Positions 35,988 to 46,672 of a stretch of DNA of 64,000 nt are shown here, in pieces; the stretch's first letter is position 1; each line of letters begins with the position of its first letter. The translations under genes and the position numbers were made by a program. The stretch covers positions 48,670,001 through 48,734,000 of the forward strand of contig OZ231128.1 of NCBI GenBank assembly GCA_965153355.1, in the 5' to 3' direction. This DNA comes from Flaccisagitta enflata. Lineage: Eukaryota; Chaetognatha; Sagittoidea; Aphragmophora. The notes under the pieces were generated by a model. The model searched no databases and was not told where the DNA came from. It saw only the letters and a list, made by a program, of their open reading frames with translations.

Positions 35988-37594
35988 TTTTTAGTCGCGT
36001 GCACGCGACTCTACAACCCGCTCCGTCGGTCGGTCGGTCGGTCCGTCGGTCGGTCGGTCGGTCGGTCGGTAACACTTTGCTTTTTTACGTTGTTTTTTGT
36101 CATTTTGGGTCGTCTGGAGTTATTTTGAATCAGTTTTTTTGGTGTTTTTGAGAATTTTTGGTTGTTTTTGGTCATTTGTTATCATTTTTGGTCATTTTTG
36201 ATCATTTTTGGTCATTTTGGTCATTTTGGTCATTTTGGCCATTTTGGTCATTTTTGATCATATATGATAATTTTTGGTCATTTTTGGTCATTTTTGGTCA
36301 TTTTTGGTCGTTTTTGGTCATTTTTGGTCATTTCGTTCATTTTGTTCATTTCGTTCATTTCGTTCATTTTGGTCATTTTTGGTCATTTTTGGTCATTTTT
36401 GGTCATTTTAGTCATTTTTGGTCATTTTCGATCATTTTGGTCATTTTGGTCATTTTTGGTCATTTTTGGTCATTTTTGGTCATTTTTGGTCATTTTGGTC
36501 ATTTTGGTCATTTTTGGTCATTTTTGGTCATTTTTGGTCATTTTGGTCATTTCTGGTCTTTTTTGGTCATTTTTGGTCATATTTGGTCATTTTTGGTCAT
36601 TTTCATCATTTTTGGTCATTTTTGGTCATTTTTGGTCATTTTTGGTCATTTTGGTCACTTTGCATTTTTGCATTGTCTATAGGTGTTGGCTGGTTTAAAT
36701 CGGCTGGGTTAAATTGGCTGGTTTAAGTCTGCTGGTTTAAGTCTGCTGGTTTAAGTTGACTGGTTTAAATTGGCTGGTTTAAGTCAGCTGGTTTAAGTCA
36801 GCTGGTTTTAGTCTGCTGGTTTAAGTTGGCTGGTTTAAGTCTGCTGGTTTAAGTCTGCTGGTTTAGGTCTGCTGGTTCAAGTCTGCTGGTTTGAGTCTGC
36901 TGGTTTAAGTCTGCTGGTTTAGGTCTGCTGGTTTAAGTCTGTCAGTTTAAGTCTGCTGGTTTAAGTCTGCTGGTTTAAGTCTGCTGGTTTAAGTCTGCTG
37001 GTTTAGGTCTGCTAGTTTAGGTCTGCTGGTTTAAGTCTGCTGGTTTAAGTCTGCTGGTTTAAGTCTGCTGGTTTAAGTCTGCTGGTTTTAAGTCTGCTGG
37101 TTTAAGTCTGCTGGTTTAAGTCTGGTGTAAGTCTGGTTTAAGTCTTGTTTAAGTCTGCTATAAGTCTGGTTTAAGTCTGGTTTAAGTCTGGTATAAGTCT
37201 GGTTTAAGTCTGGTTTGAGTCTGGTTTGAGTCTGGTTTTAGTCTGGTTTAAGGCTGGTTTGAGTCTGGCTTGAGTCTGGTTTACGTCTGGTTTAAGTCTG
37301 GTTAAAGTCTGGTTTAAGTCTGGTTTAGGTCTGGTTTAGGTCTGGTTTATGTCTGGTTTAAGTCTGATTTAGGTCTGGTTTGGGTCTGGTTTAGGTCTAG
37401 TTTAGGTCTGGTTTATGTTCTTGTTTCGGTCTGGTTTAATTCTGGTTTGAGTCTGGTTTGAGTCTGGTTTGAGTCTGGTTTGAGTCTGGTTTGGGTCTGG
37501 TTTAAGTCTGATTCTCGATAAAAAGATATAATTAGGAGTCAGGCCAGTTCAGTTATTATTGTCCTGCACGCGACTTATAGGTGTTGGCCTTGTT
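35988..37594 (+). mobile_element. Family A element, long form (1.6 kb), plus strand
   Basis: The mirror partner of 30,838-32,364: palindrome AGTCGCGTGCACGCGACT at 35,993-36,010, CTACAACCCGCTCCGTCGGT, (GGTC)n, a GGTCATTTTT array (36,170-36,660), a GCTGGTTTAAGTCT array (36,690-37,130), a GTCTGGTTTAA array (to about 37,510) and the end GGCCTTGTTTT. It lies between the Pol tail and the exonuclease start codon and would separate that gene from any upstream signal. Confidence 0.8.
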
Positions 37595-38403
37595 TTCTTT
37601 ATATCTATCTCTCAAAGAAGGAAAGAACGTTGTTTATAACAAGTTATCAGTTTTGCGGATGGAAAAAAAAGAAAATGATCAAGAGTTGATGAGAGTGATG
37701 CAACAGGATATCAATTATCACGGTGATTGTTACTTTTTAACCCATTTTTATCACATTAGTTTCATTTCTTGTAAGGACGTCAACTCTTTCGTATCATTGT
37801 ACTTAATGAGGAGGAAAGGAATAGGTATCACTTTTCTTTCCCTCCTAAGCTAATAGAAACGGATTAGGTCTTCATCCACAAGTCTGCTGGTTCCATCGCA
37901 AATTGATTGGTTGATAGGACAAGGTTTGCAGCTTTTTTCTTCATCGCCCAATTCTTTGTTCCTATAGCACAGAGTAGGAAAAGTTATTAATCGCGCTAGT
38001 CTATTGATGCATAATGCCGTCAAGATGATCGATCGCATTCTCCCTTCATTCGTTGGCCATCAAAGATTCACACTTCCATTCATTAATTCATTAACAAATC
38101 AACTTGATGTTTTATTATTCTTTAGTCACACACGATCAGATATCCATACCTTATGTCGCCAAGGTAACAAGAATTGTTAGGTCATCCCGTTGTTGAGTAT
38201 CACCCATCAAACGTAAGGATTGCATCTTAACAGGACACCTTTTTAGGGATGAAGAAGTAAAAGTTGGATTATCTTTGTCATTTAAGGGCTGCGTTTGTAG
38301 TTGCTAAGAGTTCTTTCTTCATTTTTATTTCCTTTTTCTTTGTTTACTCTTTTTTTTCTCTGCATTTCTTTTTCTTCGTTTTTCTGTTGTTTTCCCTTTC
38401 TAG
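37595..38403. other. Retroelement spacer between Pol tail and exonuclease, no clear gene
   Basis: AT-rich DNA with short frames only. On the plus strand it ends in a long pyrimidine tract (38,320-38,403) closing in TTTCTAG, a good splice-acceptor form. On the minus strand no frame of note is seen. Confidence 0.4.
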
Positions 38404-38731
38404 GTCTTATCGTCACTCACATTTTCCGCGGCTATGACTAGATTAACTACACCAGTTTGTGCACAAGTTTATTGGAATTCCATATTTAACAACGTGATCA
38501 AAGACGAAAACATGATGGGCGAATTTATTGCAATGTCAATTGTAGGGATATATACATGGGTGTCCCTTGCCCTGGCCTATCAAGCCCAGGCAAGAGAGAA
38601 AAGAACATGGAGCATAAATAACAAGCAGTGGCGAGTATTCGTTAATAACATCAACAAATTAAACGAGCATGATTTCAATAGTGACGACTTCCCCATTCCT
38701 CATTATATCATTTCAAACAAGGGGGGGGGGG
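38404..38731 (+). CDS. Possible plus-strand exon (hypothetical, one membrane segment)
   Basis: A pyrimidine tract followed by TTTCTAG precedes an open frame that is open from the first base (GTCTTATCG...). It contains an ATG at 38,434 (MTRLTTPVCA...). The product has one hydrophobic stretch (FIAMSIVGIYTWVSLALAYQ) and is not low-complexity. A donor-like G|GTAAAT lies at 38,731/38,732. Beyond that the frame runs antisense over the Pol tail and is unlikely to be coding. It could be an antisense gene of the retroelement, a captured host exon or chance. The splice signals and frame are seen; function is unknown. Confidence 0.3.
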
Positions 38732-38737
38732 TAAATT

Positions 38738-39290
38738 TCATTGATTACTGGGGTTTTGCTCGGAGTTGCCTTTCGCACGGAATCTTCCACTTGCGTCTCG
38801 TTGTTGCGCTAGTGCTTGAGCCCGTCTCCGCGCCAGAGGATCATCGATCGGTTGATTGGAGCGTGGATGTTCAATCGGGTTGAACCTTGTTTTCCTACTT
38901 GCTCGGACTTTGCCCTGGAGCTCGTGCTGCTTCTCCGGGGCTGGTAGTTGCGGCGGTGGTGGAAGACCACTGGGCGCAGATGACCCTGCGACGTCATTCG
39001 GGCTTCGTTCCCCTTCGTCGTCCGCTTCTTCCTCCGAGACACGTAGTACTGTCACGTCGCCTTCATTGGAGTGCACGATGTAACCGGGTGTCGCCTCCTC
39101 GTCGTCGTTCGCGCCCACTAAGTCGACTTCTTCCGCGTGATGTTCCGTCACCGTCGGGCCTGGCGTGTGGAACGAATTTTGGTCGTCGTCATCTCCTTCA
39201 GGGAGCGTATTAACTTCCACCTTACAAATCAGTGGGAGTCCTCCGCCACGACCAAATGCCATCCTGCGCGGTTGTGAGAAGTCGGGACTA
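38738..39290 (-). CDS. Pol C-terminal tail, segment after the 8.7-kb insertion
   Basis: This continues the Pol frame once the insertion at 39,296-47,994 and one GATCC copy are ignored: the coding strand reads Ser-Pro-Gly-Ser at 48,000, then Ser-Pro-Asp-Phe here. The segment is about 183 residues, ending at a TGA (38,738-38,740). It is acidic (EGDDDDQN, SEEEADDEGERSPND), then Pro-rich (GLPPPPQLPAPEKQ) and ends basic (RASRKTRFNP, DPLARRRAQALAQQ). I recognise no domain; such tails after gypsy integrases are variable. Continuity is judged from the frame and the similar Ser/Pro/acidic composition on both sides. Confidence 0.6.
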
Positions 39291-39295
39291 GATCC
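39291..39295. repeat. 5-bp target duplication GATCC, left copy
   Basis: GATCC here and at 47,995-47,999 bracket the 8.7-kb insertion. Removing the insert and one copy keeps the Pol frame open. Confidence 0.8.
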
Positions 39296-39301
39296 CACAG
39301 T

Positions 39302-39889
39302 GTGGCGGCCCAAGAATAAAGTCCTGTTGGAGAAAATATTTTTCGATGATTTCGATCAAGAGAGAATGCATCGAAGTACGCTTATGCATATTTACAAGTT
39401 TCTATTATCATTGGATCGCTCAGAATTGATGTGTGAACACCCTCTCTGTAACAAAGAAATAACTAGCGATTCGTTTATCTGCTGCGATTCACAGCGATTC
39501 AACTTTATCTTTACAATGACTGACTGACTACCTCCAGACCACTCCCACACACACACCCATGATGCGCTTTCATGCGCTTTTTCGTTTAAGGCAAGTTATG
39601 AGCTGAAAACTAATCTCAGTTCCTTAATGCGCGTAAGAGTGACTGCAACGGTAACCAAGTCCAGTGAAATTGCGTCATCTAAGCGCTTTTTCATCCAAAC
39701 CGATTGCGTTTACCCAATTTGGAACATATTGCAAGCGTAACTTTTTTTTCTTTTTCTGTCTTGTTTTGTTTTTGATTGAAATTAAGTACTTGCTCTTGTA
39801 TCAATTGGGTAGGGAACAGAAAACATACAACCGACAACAATGACGACCCTTATTAAAACCTTTCAAAACGGCCAGACAGCAACAAAGAG

Positions 39890-39893
<4 letters not shown>
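39302..39893. other. Left interior of the Transib-like insertion, no gene recognised
   Basis: A plus-strand frame from the left end (KVLLEKIFFDDFDQERMHRS...) runs about 75 codons to a TGA at about 39,525. It contains CEHPLCN and CCDSQ but matches no family I know. The rest is AT-rich. Confidence 0.3.
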
Positions 39894-39930
<37 letters not shown>

Positions 39931-39995
39931 AAGAGCGAGAGAGCGAGAGAGCAAGAGAGAGAGAGAGAAAGAGAGCTAGAGAGCGAGAGAGCGAG

Positions 39996-40053
<58 letters not shown>
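39894..40053. repeat. GA/GAGCGA microsatellite
   Basis: GA repeats with GAGCGAGA interruptions. No gene. Confidence 0.95.
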
Positions 40054-40055
<2 letters not shown>

Positions 40056-40216
40056 CAGAAAGATTATCCTGATCGACTATGTAGTACTGAAAACGGGAGT
40101 CTAAAGAGGCGCAATTCAAATTTTCCCGCTTCATGACTTAGGTGAATCGCAGACGCATCGCTCGGAAAACCGAGGCGAAGCGAGGTGCCACAAGTCGTTT
40201 TTTTTTTTTTTTTTTT

Positions 40217-40222
40217 TTTGTT

Positions 40223-40300
<78 letters not shown>
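40217..40300. repeat. GT microsatellite
   Basis: A poly-T stretch followed by a pure GT run. Both are inside the Transib-like insertion. Confidence 0.95.
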
Positions 40301-40301
<1 letters not shown>

Positions 40302-40339
40302 CATGATAAAAAAACGATGATAGGAAAGAGAAAGCTAAT

Positions 40340-40584
40340 GATAACTTCGATGAAGACAACAACAACGATGGCAATGACGACGATGACTGTGATGACGATG
40401 TTGATGCTGTGTTTGTTGTTGTTAACCGGGGGAATCACCGGGTGATTTGATGCTGTCGAAATTGATGACGATGATGATGATGATATTGATGACCACAGCG
40501 GCGATGACGATGATGACGGTGATGATGATGATGATGACGATGATGATGATGATGATGATGATAATGATGACTTTGATGATGATA

Positions 40585-40643
<59 letters not shown>

Positions 40644-40910
40644 ATCTGCGATGATGATGTCGACAATGATGATGATGACAATGGTGATGATGATGATGAT
40701 GATGATGATGATGACAATGATGATTAGATGATGATGATGATGATTAGATGATGATGATGATGATTCGATGATGATGATGACGATGACGATGATGATGATG
40801 ATGACGATGATGATGACGATGATGTTGTCGACGATGATGACGCCTCAATGATTTTGACGATGATCTTGTCGATGATAATGTTGACTATGATGATAACGAT
40901 TATTTCACGA
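40340..40910. repeat. GAT trinucleotide microsatellite with variant units
   Basis: About 570 bp of GAT/GAC units with higher-order blocks such as TTAGATGATGATGATGA. Poly-Met and poly-Ser frames are artefacts. Confidence 0.9.
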
Positions 40911-40940
40911 TATTGTTGAATGCGTTACCAACCAACCAAT

Positions 40941-40942
<2 letters not shown>

Positions 40943-40999
<57 letters not shown>
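40943..40999. repeat. CA microsatellite
   Basis: About 28 CA units. Confidence 0.95.
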
Positions 41000-41001
<2 letters not shown>

Positions 41002-41047
41002 GGATACGGTTGATGTATATGCTGCTCCCGCTTCCGTTTCCGCTTCC

Positions 41048-41542
41048 ATTTTTAGTCTCCTGCAGGCGACTCTATGACTCGCTATGTGAGACAGTCGGTC
41101 GGTCTGTTGGTCGGTCAGTTGATCAATTCCCATCAGTTTTTTTGACATTTTTGGGCGATTTTTAGTCGCATGCTATGCGACTCCATAAGCCAATTTTCGT
41201 TCCGTCGGACGTTCCGTCGGTCGGTCGGTCGGTCGGTCGGTCGTTGGTCCTTCCATCCGTCCTTCACACAGTCGTTTATGAGGTGTTTTAGGCATTAAAA
41301 AGCACTTGTTGGCTGGTTGGTCAGTCTGTTAGCCAGTCTGTTGGTCTGTCAGTCTGTTGGTCAGTCCGTCCATTACAAAGTTGTTTTAAAGGCTTTTTAT
41401 TGCATTTTTATGTCTCTGAATAGTGAAAAGAAACTTGGACAAGTGAACAATCGTTTCCTAAGTGTTTTTGAAAAAAAAAATAGTTGTTTGCTGTCTGCCT
41501 GGCATTTTTTGAAAGTGCCGACGCACGCGACTTAGGTCTAAT
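41048..41542 (+). mobile_element. Two abutting family A elements
   Basis: The first (41,048-41,158) starts TTTTTAGTCTCCTGCAGGCG, has a palindromic head and GGTC repeats, and is truncated. The second (41,159-41,542) starts TTTTTAGTCGCATGCTATGC, has a (GGTC)n run near 41,215-41,244 and a second GTCTGTTG array, and ends GTGCCGACGCACGCGACTTA, GGTCTAAT. Confidence 0.6.
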
Positions 41543-42157
41543 CCGCCACATGCAGGAGTTGAGCTAGCTGCATTATTTCTAGTCGCAAAAAAAAATTATA
41601 TGACAAGGCTGGAAAAAGGTCAATCTTGTGTAAAAAACCTGGGGAATCCAACCGTGACCTTTTTAGAGCCCTACGCGGGGGCGTTTAGAAACGGCCCCAA
41701 AAAGACACCCAAAAATGGCTATTTTTGGGTATTTTTGGCTTAAGTTTGGTACTTAAATGGAGGCCAAGTGTTTGATTTCACAGATAGGGATGCTTCATGA
41801 TGTAAGAGACTAGGAAAACAAGAATCATGATGGTGGGGCTATAATGGGGTACCTAAAAAGGCTCAAAAAGAGCCCCTAAAGCGAAAAAATATTAGTTTGT
41901 TTTTCATTGTGGCTACAAAAATTATTGGAATCCCTTCAAATTTAAAATGGAAGTTCCTAATTAATGTAACTTCCATCATGTAAAATTTTGTGGCCCTCCC
42001 TAAACGGCTTCATAGGAAAATTTTGCCCCAAAAACCAAAAATCGCCCCTAAAAAATCATGTTTTTGAGTTCATTGACCTTAAAACAACATTTGAAGGTCA
42101 GGGTACGCCAATTTTCTTTTCCACTTTTGCTAATATAACAAGTCTGGAGGTTCCAAA

Positions 42158-42530
42158 AACAAGGCCAACACCAATAAGTGGCGTGCGAGACTTACAGACT
42201 AAGAATGACTTAGAATGACTTAGAATGACTTAGAATGACTTTCAATGACTTAGAATGACCTAAAATGACCAAAAAGGACTTAAAATGACTAAAAAACCTA
42301 ACGACCAAAAATAACTTAGAATAACTTAAAATGACTTAGAATGACTTAGAATGACTCAAAATGACTTAGAATAACTATAAATGACCTAAAATGACTTAAA
42401 ATGACCTAAGAGTTGTTGTTATAGTACAAAAAAGTAAAGTGTGACGGACCGACGGACCGACGGACCGACGGACCGACGGACTGACGGACCGACAAAGCGG
42501 GTTGTAGAGTCGCGTGCACACGACTAAAAA
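42158..42530 (-). mobile_element. Family A element, medium form
   Basis: On the minus strand: TTTTTAGTCGTGTGCACGCG, CTACAACCCGCTTTGTCGGT, GTCGGTCC repeats, an array of GTCATTCTAA/GTCATTTTAA decamers, then CTCGCACGCCACTTATTGGT and GGCCTTGTT. It is intermediate in length between 18,612-18,830 and the 1.5-kb copies. Confidence 0.7.
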
Positions 42531-42633
42531 TTTCACGTCATAATTCTAAAAAATGGTGGAGATATGACCATTTTAAATGACGTGGTAAAACTGAAAAATG
42601 CCGAAAATGGCCATTTTTGGGATTATTAGAAAA

Positions 42634-42742
42634 ATGGGGGTTTTGGCTTTACTGCTCCTGCCTAAATGCTTTACTGACCTCAATTATGGCCCCTGCCCAC
42701 CCGCATGCGACTGGGGTAGCCGTGTATCCGGCCTTGTTTTAA
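42634..42742 (+). mobile_element. Family A 3' fragment
   Basis: CTTTACTGCTCCTGCCTAAA, TATGGCCCCTGCCCACCCGC and GTAGCCGTGTATCCGGCCTT are present. The 5' palindrome is missing. A similar, more decayed 3' piece lies at about 44,315-44,375. Confidence 0.6.
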
Positions 42743-44422
42743 AGCGATTTTAGTGTTAAACGGCCAAATTTCTCCATGAAGCCGTGTAAGGAGGGCCACA
42801 AAATTCTAAATGATGGTAGTTATATTATTTAGGAACTTCCATTTCAAATTTAAAGAGATTCCAACCATTTCTTTAGCCACAATGAAAAAAAACAACTATT
42901 TTTTGCTTCAAGGGGCCCTTTTTGGGCTTTTTTAGGTACCCCACAATAGCCCCATCCCCATGATTAATGTTCTCCTAGTCTCTCACATCTATAAGCATCC
43001 CCAATTATAAATCAAAACCATAGGGACTCTTTTTTTGTACCAATTTTTTTCTAAAAATCCCTAAAATGACTATTTTCAGCATTTTTCAGTTGTACCATGT
43101 CGCTTCAAATGGTCATATCTCGGCCCTTTTTTGCAAATATGGCCTGTAATTTTTTTCGGAACCTCCAAACATGTCATACTAGCAGAAGCGGAACAAAAAT
43201 TGGGGTACCCTGACCTTTGAATATTGTTTTAAGTTCAATGAACTCAAAAACATGATTTTTTTTGAACGATATTTGGTTTATGGGGCCAAATTTCCCTATG
43301 AAGCCATTTGGGGAGGGCCACAAAATTTTGCATGATGGTAGTTGCAATAATAAGGAACTTCCATTTAAAATTTGAAGGAATTCCAAGCATTTTTGTAGCC
43401 ACAACAAAAAAAGACTATTTATTTTTCGCTTTAGGGGTCCTTTGTTGGCCTTTTTAGGTACCCCATAATAGCCCCATTATCATGATTCTTGTTTTTCTAG
43501 TCTCTTACATCTTTAAGTGTCCCCAACTATGAATCATAACTATTGGGACCCCTTTTTGTACCACATTTTTCTAAAAATTCCAAAAAATGGCCATTTTTGG
43601 CATTTTTCAGTTTTACCACGTCTCTTCAAATGGTCGTATCTCCGCCATTTTTTTTATATATGGCCTGAAATTTTTTTTGGAACCTCCAGACATGTTATAT
43701 TTGCAAAAGAGGAAAAAAAATTGGGGTACCCTGACCTTTAAATGTTGTTTTAAGGTCAATGAACTTAAAAACATGATTTTTTTGGGGCGATTTTTGTTTT
43801 TTGGGCCAAATTTTCCTATGAAGCCGTTTAGGGAGGGCCACAAAATTTTACATGATGGTAGTTACATTAACTAGGAACTTCCATTTCAAATCTGAAGGGA
43901 TTCCAATGATTTTTATAGCCACAATGACAAAAAAACTAATATTTTTTTGCTTTAGGGGCCCTTTTTGACCCTTTTTAGGTACCCCATTATTGCCCCACCA
44001 TCATGATTCTTGTTTTCCTAGTCTCTTACATCATGAAGCATCCCCAACTATGAAATCAAACACTTGGCCTCCATTGAAGTACCAAATTTTGGCCAAAAAT
44101 ACCCAAAAATAGCCATTTTTGGTGTTTTTTTTAGAGGCGTTTCTGAACGCCCCGCGTAAGGCTCTAAAAAGGTCACGGTTGAATTCCCCAGGTTTTTTTA
44201 CACAAGATTGACCTTTTTCCAGCCTTGTCATATAATTTTTTTTTTAAACGTAGCCCAACTCGTAATGTCCTTGTTGCATTACTACTCCAACCCAAATACA
44301 TGGGTCAGCTTTTTATGTCACTGCCCCTGCCCACCCTTGCGACTTCTGTGGCTGTGTATACAACCTTGTTTTCTTTCAAGCGTTGCCCACCAGAGTTAGA
44401 GGTCTCCTAGTATGGTCATTAC

Positions 44423-45139
44423 TTTTTGGGCAGCGGCCCCGAAGGGGCCGATGACCTATGCTTTCACACAGGGGAAATTTCTCCTTCTCCTTCATCTTCT
44501 TCTACGTCCCCCCCCCCCGGCCTTGGGACCCAAATCCTAGCTTCAAGACCCAAATCCTAGCTTCAAGGCTCAAATCCTAGTCTCGAGGCTCAAATCCCAG
44601 TCTCGAGGCTCAAATCCCAGTCTCGAGGCTCAAATCTCAGTCTCGAGGCTCAAATCCTAGTCTTGAGGATCAAATCCCAGCCTTGAGGCTCAAATCCCAG
44701 TCTTGAGGCTCAAATCCCAGCCTGGGGCTCCAACCCCAGTCTTGAGGCTCAAATCCCAGCCTCGAGGCCCAAATCCCAGCCTCGAGGCCCAAATCCCAGC
44801 CTCTTGGCTCAAATCTCAGCCTTGAGGCTCAAATTCTAGCCTCTTGGCTCAATTCACAGCCTTGAGGCTCAAATTCCAGCCTTGAGTCTCAAATCCTAGT
44901 CTTAAGGCCCAAATCCTAGTGTCGAGCCTCAACCCAGCCTCAGCTCAAATCCCAGCTCAAGGCTCAATCCCAGTCTCAAGGCCCCAGTACAGCCTCCAGA
45001 CCCTAATCCCAGCCTTGAGGCTCAAATAAAAACAGCATAGGTCATTGGCCCCTTTGGGCCGCCTCTCTAACCACCACACACCCACACACTCTCATAGGGG
45101 CAACGGGTACCGCTGACCATCTAACGCTTTTGCGACTAT
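44423..45139 (+). mobile_element. Family B element, complete
   Basis: This is the clearest family B copy. It starts TTTTTGGGCAGCGGCCCCGA (stem 1), then GATGACCTATGCTTTCACAC. The core has about 24 units of GAGGCTCAAATCCCAGTCTC (44,520-45,020), followed by stem 2 (AGCATAGGTCATTGGCCCCT). The outer end is GGGTACCGCTGACCATCTAA, CGCTTTTGCGACTA at 45,139. Confidence 0.7.
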
Positions 45140-45183
45140 TTGATTTGTAAAATATGCAGAAAAGTAAGTAAATACATTACATA

Positions 45184-45880
45184 CCATATTTTTTCAAAAA
45201 AACGCCCCCCTCCAAAACTGCCCCCCCCTTCTTTTTTTCTCAATATTACACTTTTCAGAAGAGATATGGACAGAAATATTGAGTAAAATGATGAAAGAAT
45301 ACAACACAATGAGGCATTTTCAAAGACTTTCAAACAGATATCTGCAATGAATATCTCGGTTTTGAGTCAAATTTAGCATTTTGGTAGCCTTTCATGAAAA
45401 AATCGACTGAATGACAGTTCATCTACAATATAAAGGGGTTCTGATTGAGGGTTAATAGTCATAAAAAAGCGTTAGATGGTCAGCAGTACCATTGCTATAT
45501 GTGTATGTGGTGTGAGGTGGTTAGTGGAAGCGGCCCGAAGAGGCTGAGGCTGGATTTGAGCTTTGAGGCATGGATTTGAGCTTTGAGGCAGGGATTTGAG
45601 CCTTGAGGCTAGGATTTGATCCTCTAGGCTGGGATTTGAGCCTTGAGGCAGGGATTTGAGCCTCGAGGCTGGGATTTGAGCCTCGAGGCTAGGATTTGTG
45701 CCTCGAGGCCAGGATTTGAGCCTTGAGCAGAAGTACGGAGAGAAGGAGAAGGAGAGGAGGAGAAATTTCTCCTGTGTGAAAGCATAGGTCATCGGCCCCT
45801 TGGAACCGCTTCCCAAAAAGCAAAGTCATATTTCAATTTCAAAAGCACCCGGGGCGCTTTTTAGAAAAAATACAGTGGTA
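45184..45880. mobile_element. Diverged copy of the CCGTATTTTTTC MITE, split by a family B element
   Basis: The left end CCATATTTTTTCAAAAAAAC, then GCCCCCCTCC, and the right part TTTCAATTTCAAAAGCACCC, GGGGCGCTTTTTAGAAAAAA match the MITE at 26,436-26,785. The family B element at 45,456-45,820 interrupts it at the equivalent of about 26,735. The word AGTCAT lies on both sides of that insertion, but it also resembles the family B end itself. Confidence 0.6.
45456..45820 (-). mobile_element. Family B element, complete short copy
   Basis: Opposite in orientation to 44,423-45,139. Read from the left on the plus strand: outer end AGCGTTAGATGGTCAGCAGT, a degenerate inner segment, a core of TTGAGCCTCGAGGCTGGGAT units (45,545-45,725), and the stem GAAAGCATAGGTCATCGGCC, ending near CTTCCCAAAAAG. 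Confidence 0.65.
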
Positions 45881-45983
45881 ATATTCTAGGTATCACTAGT
45901 TAAAGACTTGTACATTACCACATAGCATTTGATATCTTCCCTCGTTTGACGGGCACAACCAGAAAAGAAGTGGTCATTTTCAG

Positions 45984-46310
45984 GACAAGGCTATATACAC
46001 GGCTACCCCACTTGCGGGTGGGTTGGCAGGGGCAGTGATTGAGTAGGTCACTGGGGCGTTTGGGCAGAAGCAGTGAGCTCAAAACGCTCAAAAACTCCAA
46101 AAAAGTAACAAGGCCGGATACACAGCCATCAGTTGCGGACGGGTGGGCAGGGGCGGAAATGCGCGTTTTCTCACTTTTTGACTCAATGGTTACGGACAGA
46201 CCGACCAACCAACAGACGGACAGACAAAGCCGCAACTAAAAAGGGATCCGACTGATCAACCGACGGATGGACAAAGCGGGGTGTCGAGTTGCGTAGCATG
46301 CGACTAAAAA
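45984..46310 (-). mobile_element. Family A element interrupted by a second family A element
   Basis: The outer copy has its 5' end at 46,290-46,310 (GTTTTTAGTCGCATGCTACG) and its 3' part at 45,984-46,107. The inner copy spans 46,108-46,242, is of the TTGCG variant, and is complete from TTTTTAGTTGCGGC to GGCCTTGTT. This nesting fixes the inner copy as the younger. Confidence 0.7.
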
Positions 46311-46672
46311 CAATGAACAGGAAGGGATAAAATGATGAACTCCACGCAGAGAGAATTTTTTGGTGAAACGATGTGACTGAATCCAAATGCTTCATTGAAT
46401 TCTGCATATTGCAGTTTTGAAGTTTCAAACTTAGATTATAGATTTAAACTGTTATACTGCAAAGAATCCTCTCCCAAATGTAATGCTTCATATTGCAAAA
46501 GGGACATTTTCCTGGATATAACTGTTAATGAAATAAGAGAGCATGTACCATTAATAACTTAAGAATACTCAAGTGTTAGGAAACGATTCCAAAGATTTGA
46601 TTTGAAAAAAATTGAATTGTGGAGGTGGGAGGGACGGGGGCAAGATCATATTAATCTGTTAAGACTAGAAGC
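46311..46672. other. No gene recognised
   Basis: AT-rich DNA between the family A pair and the 80-bp minisatellite, with short frames only. Confidence 0.5.

Larger units (their letters stand above)
41587..44244. mobile_element. Foldback-type element with inverted arms of about 560 bp
   Basis: The ends are ATTATATGACAAGGCTGG and its inverse, and the arms match inward for about 560 bp (41,587-42,155 against about 43,700-44,244). The right side holds about 2.6 direct copies of a unit of roughly 535 bp (landmarks GAGGGCCACAAAATTTT, TCTAGTCTCTTACATC and TGGGGTACCCTGACCTTT). A family A copy is nested at 42,158-42,530 and a fragment at 42,634-42,742. The frames here (60-95 aa) are repeat copies in both orientations. 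I see no transposase or clear target duplication. Confidence 0.6.

Noticed and set aside
35977-36075. N-terminal extension of the nuclease frame (TDRPTDRRTDRPTDG...).
   Set aside because: It is the GGTC microsatellite of the adjacent family A copy read as protein.
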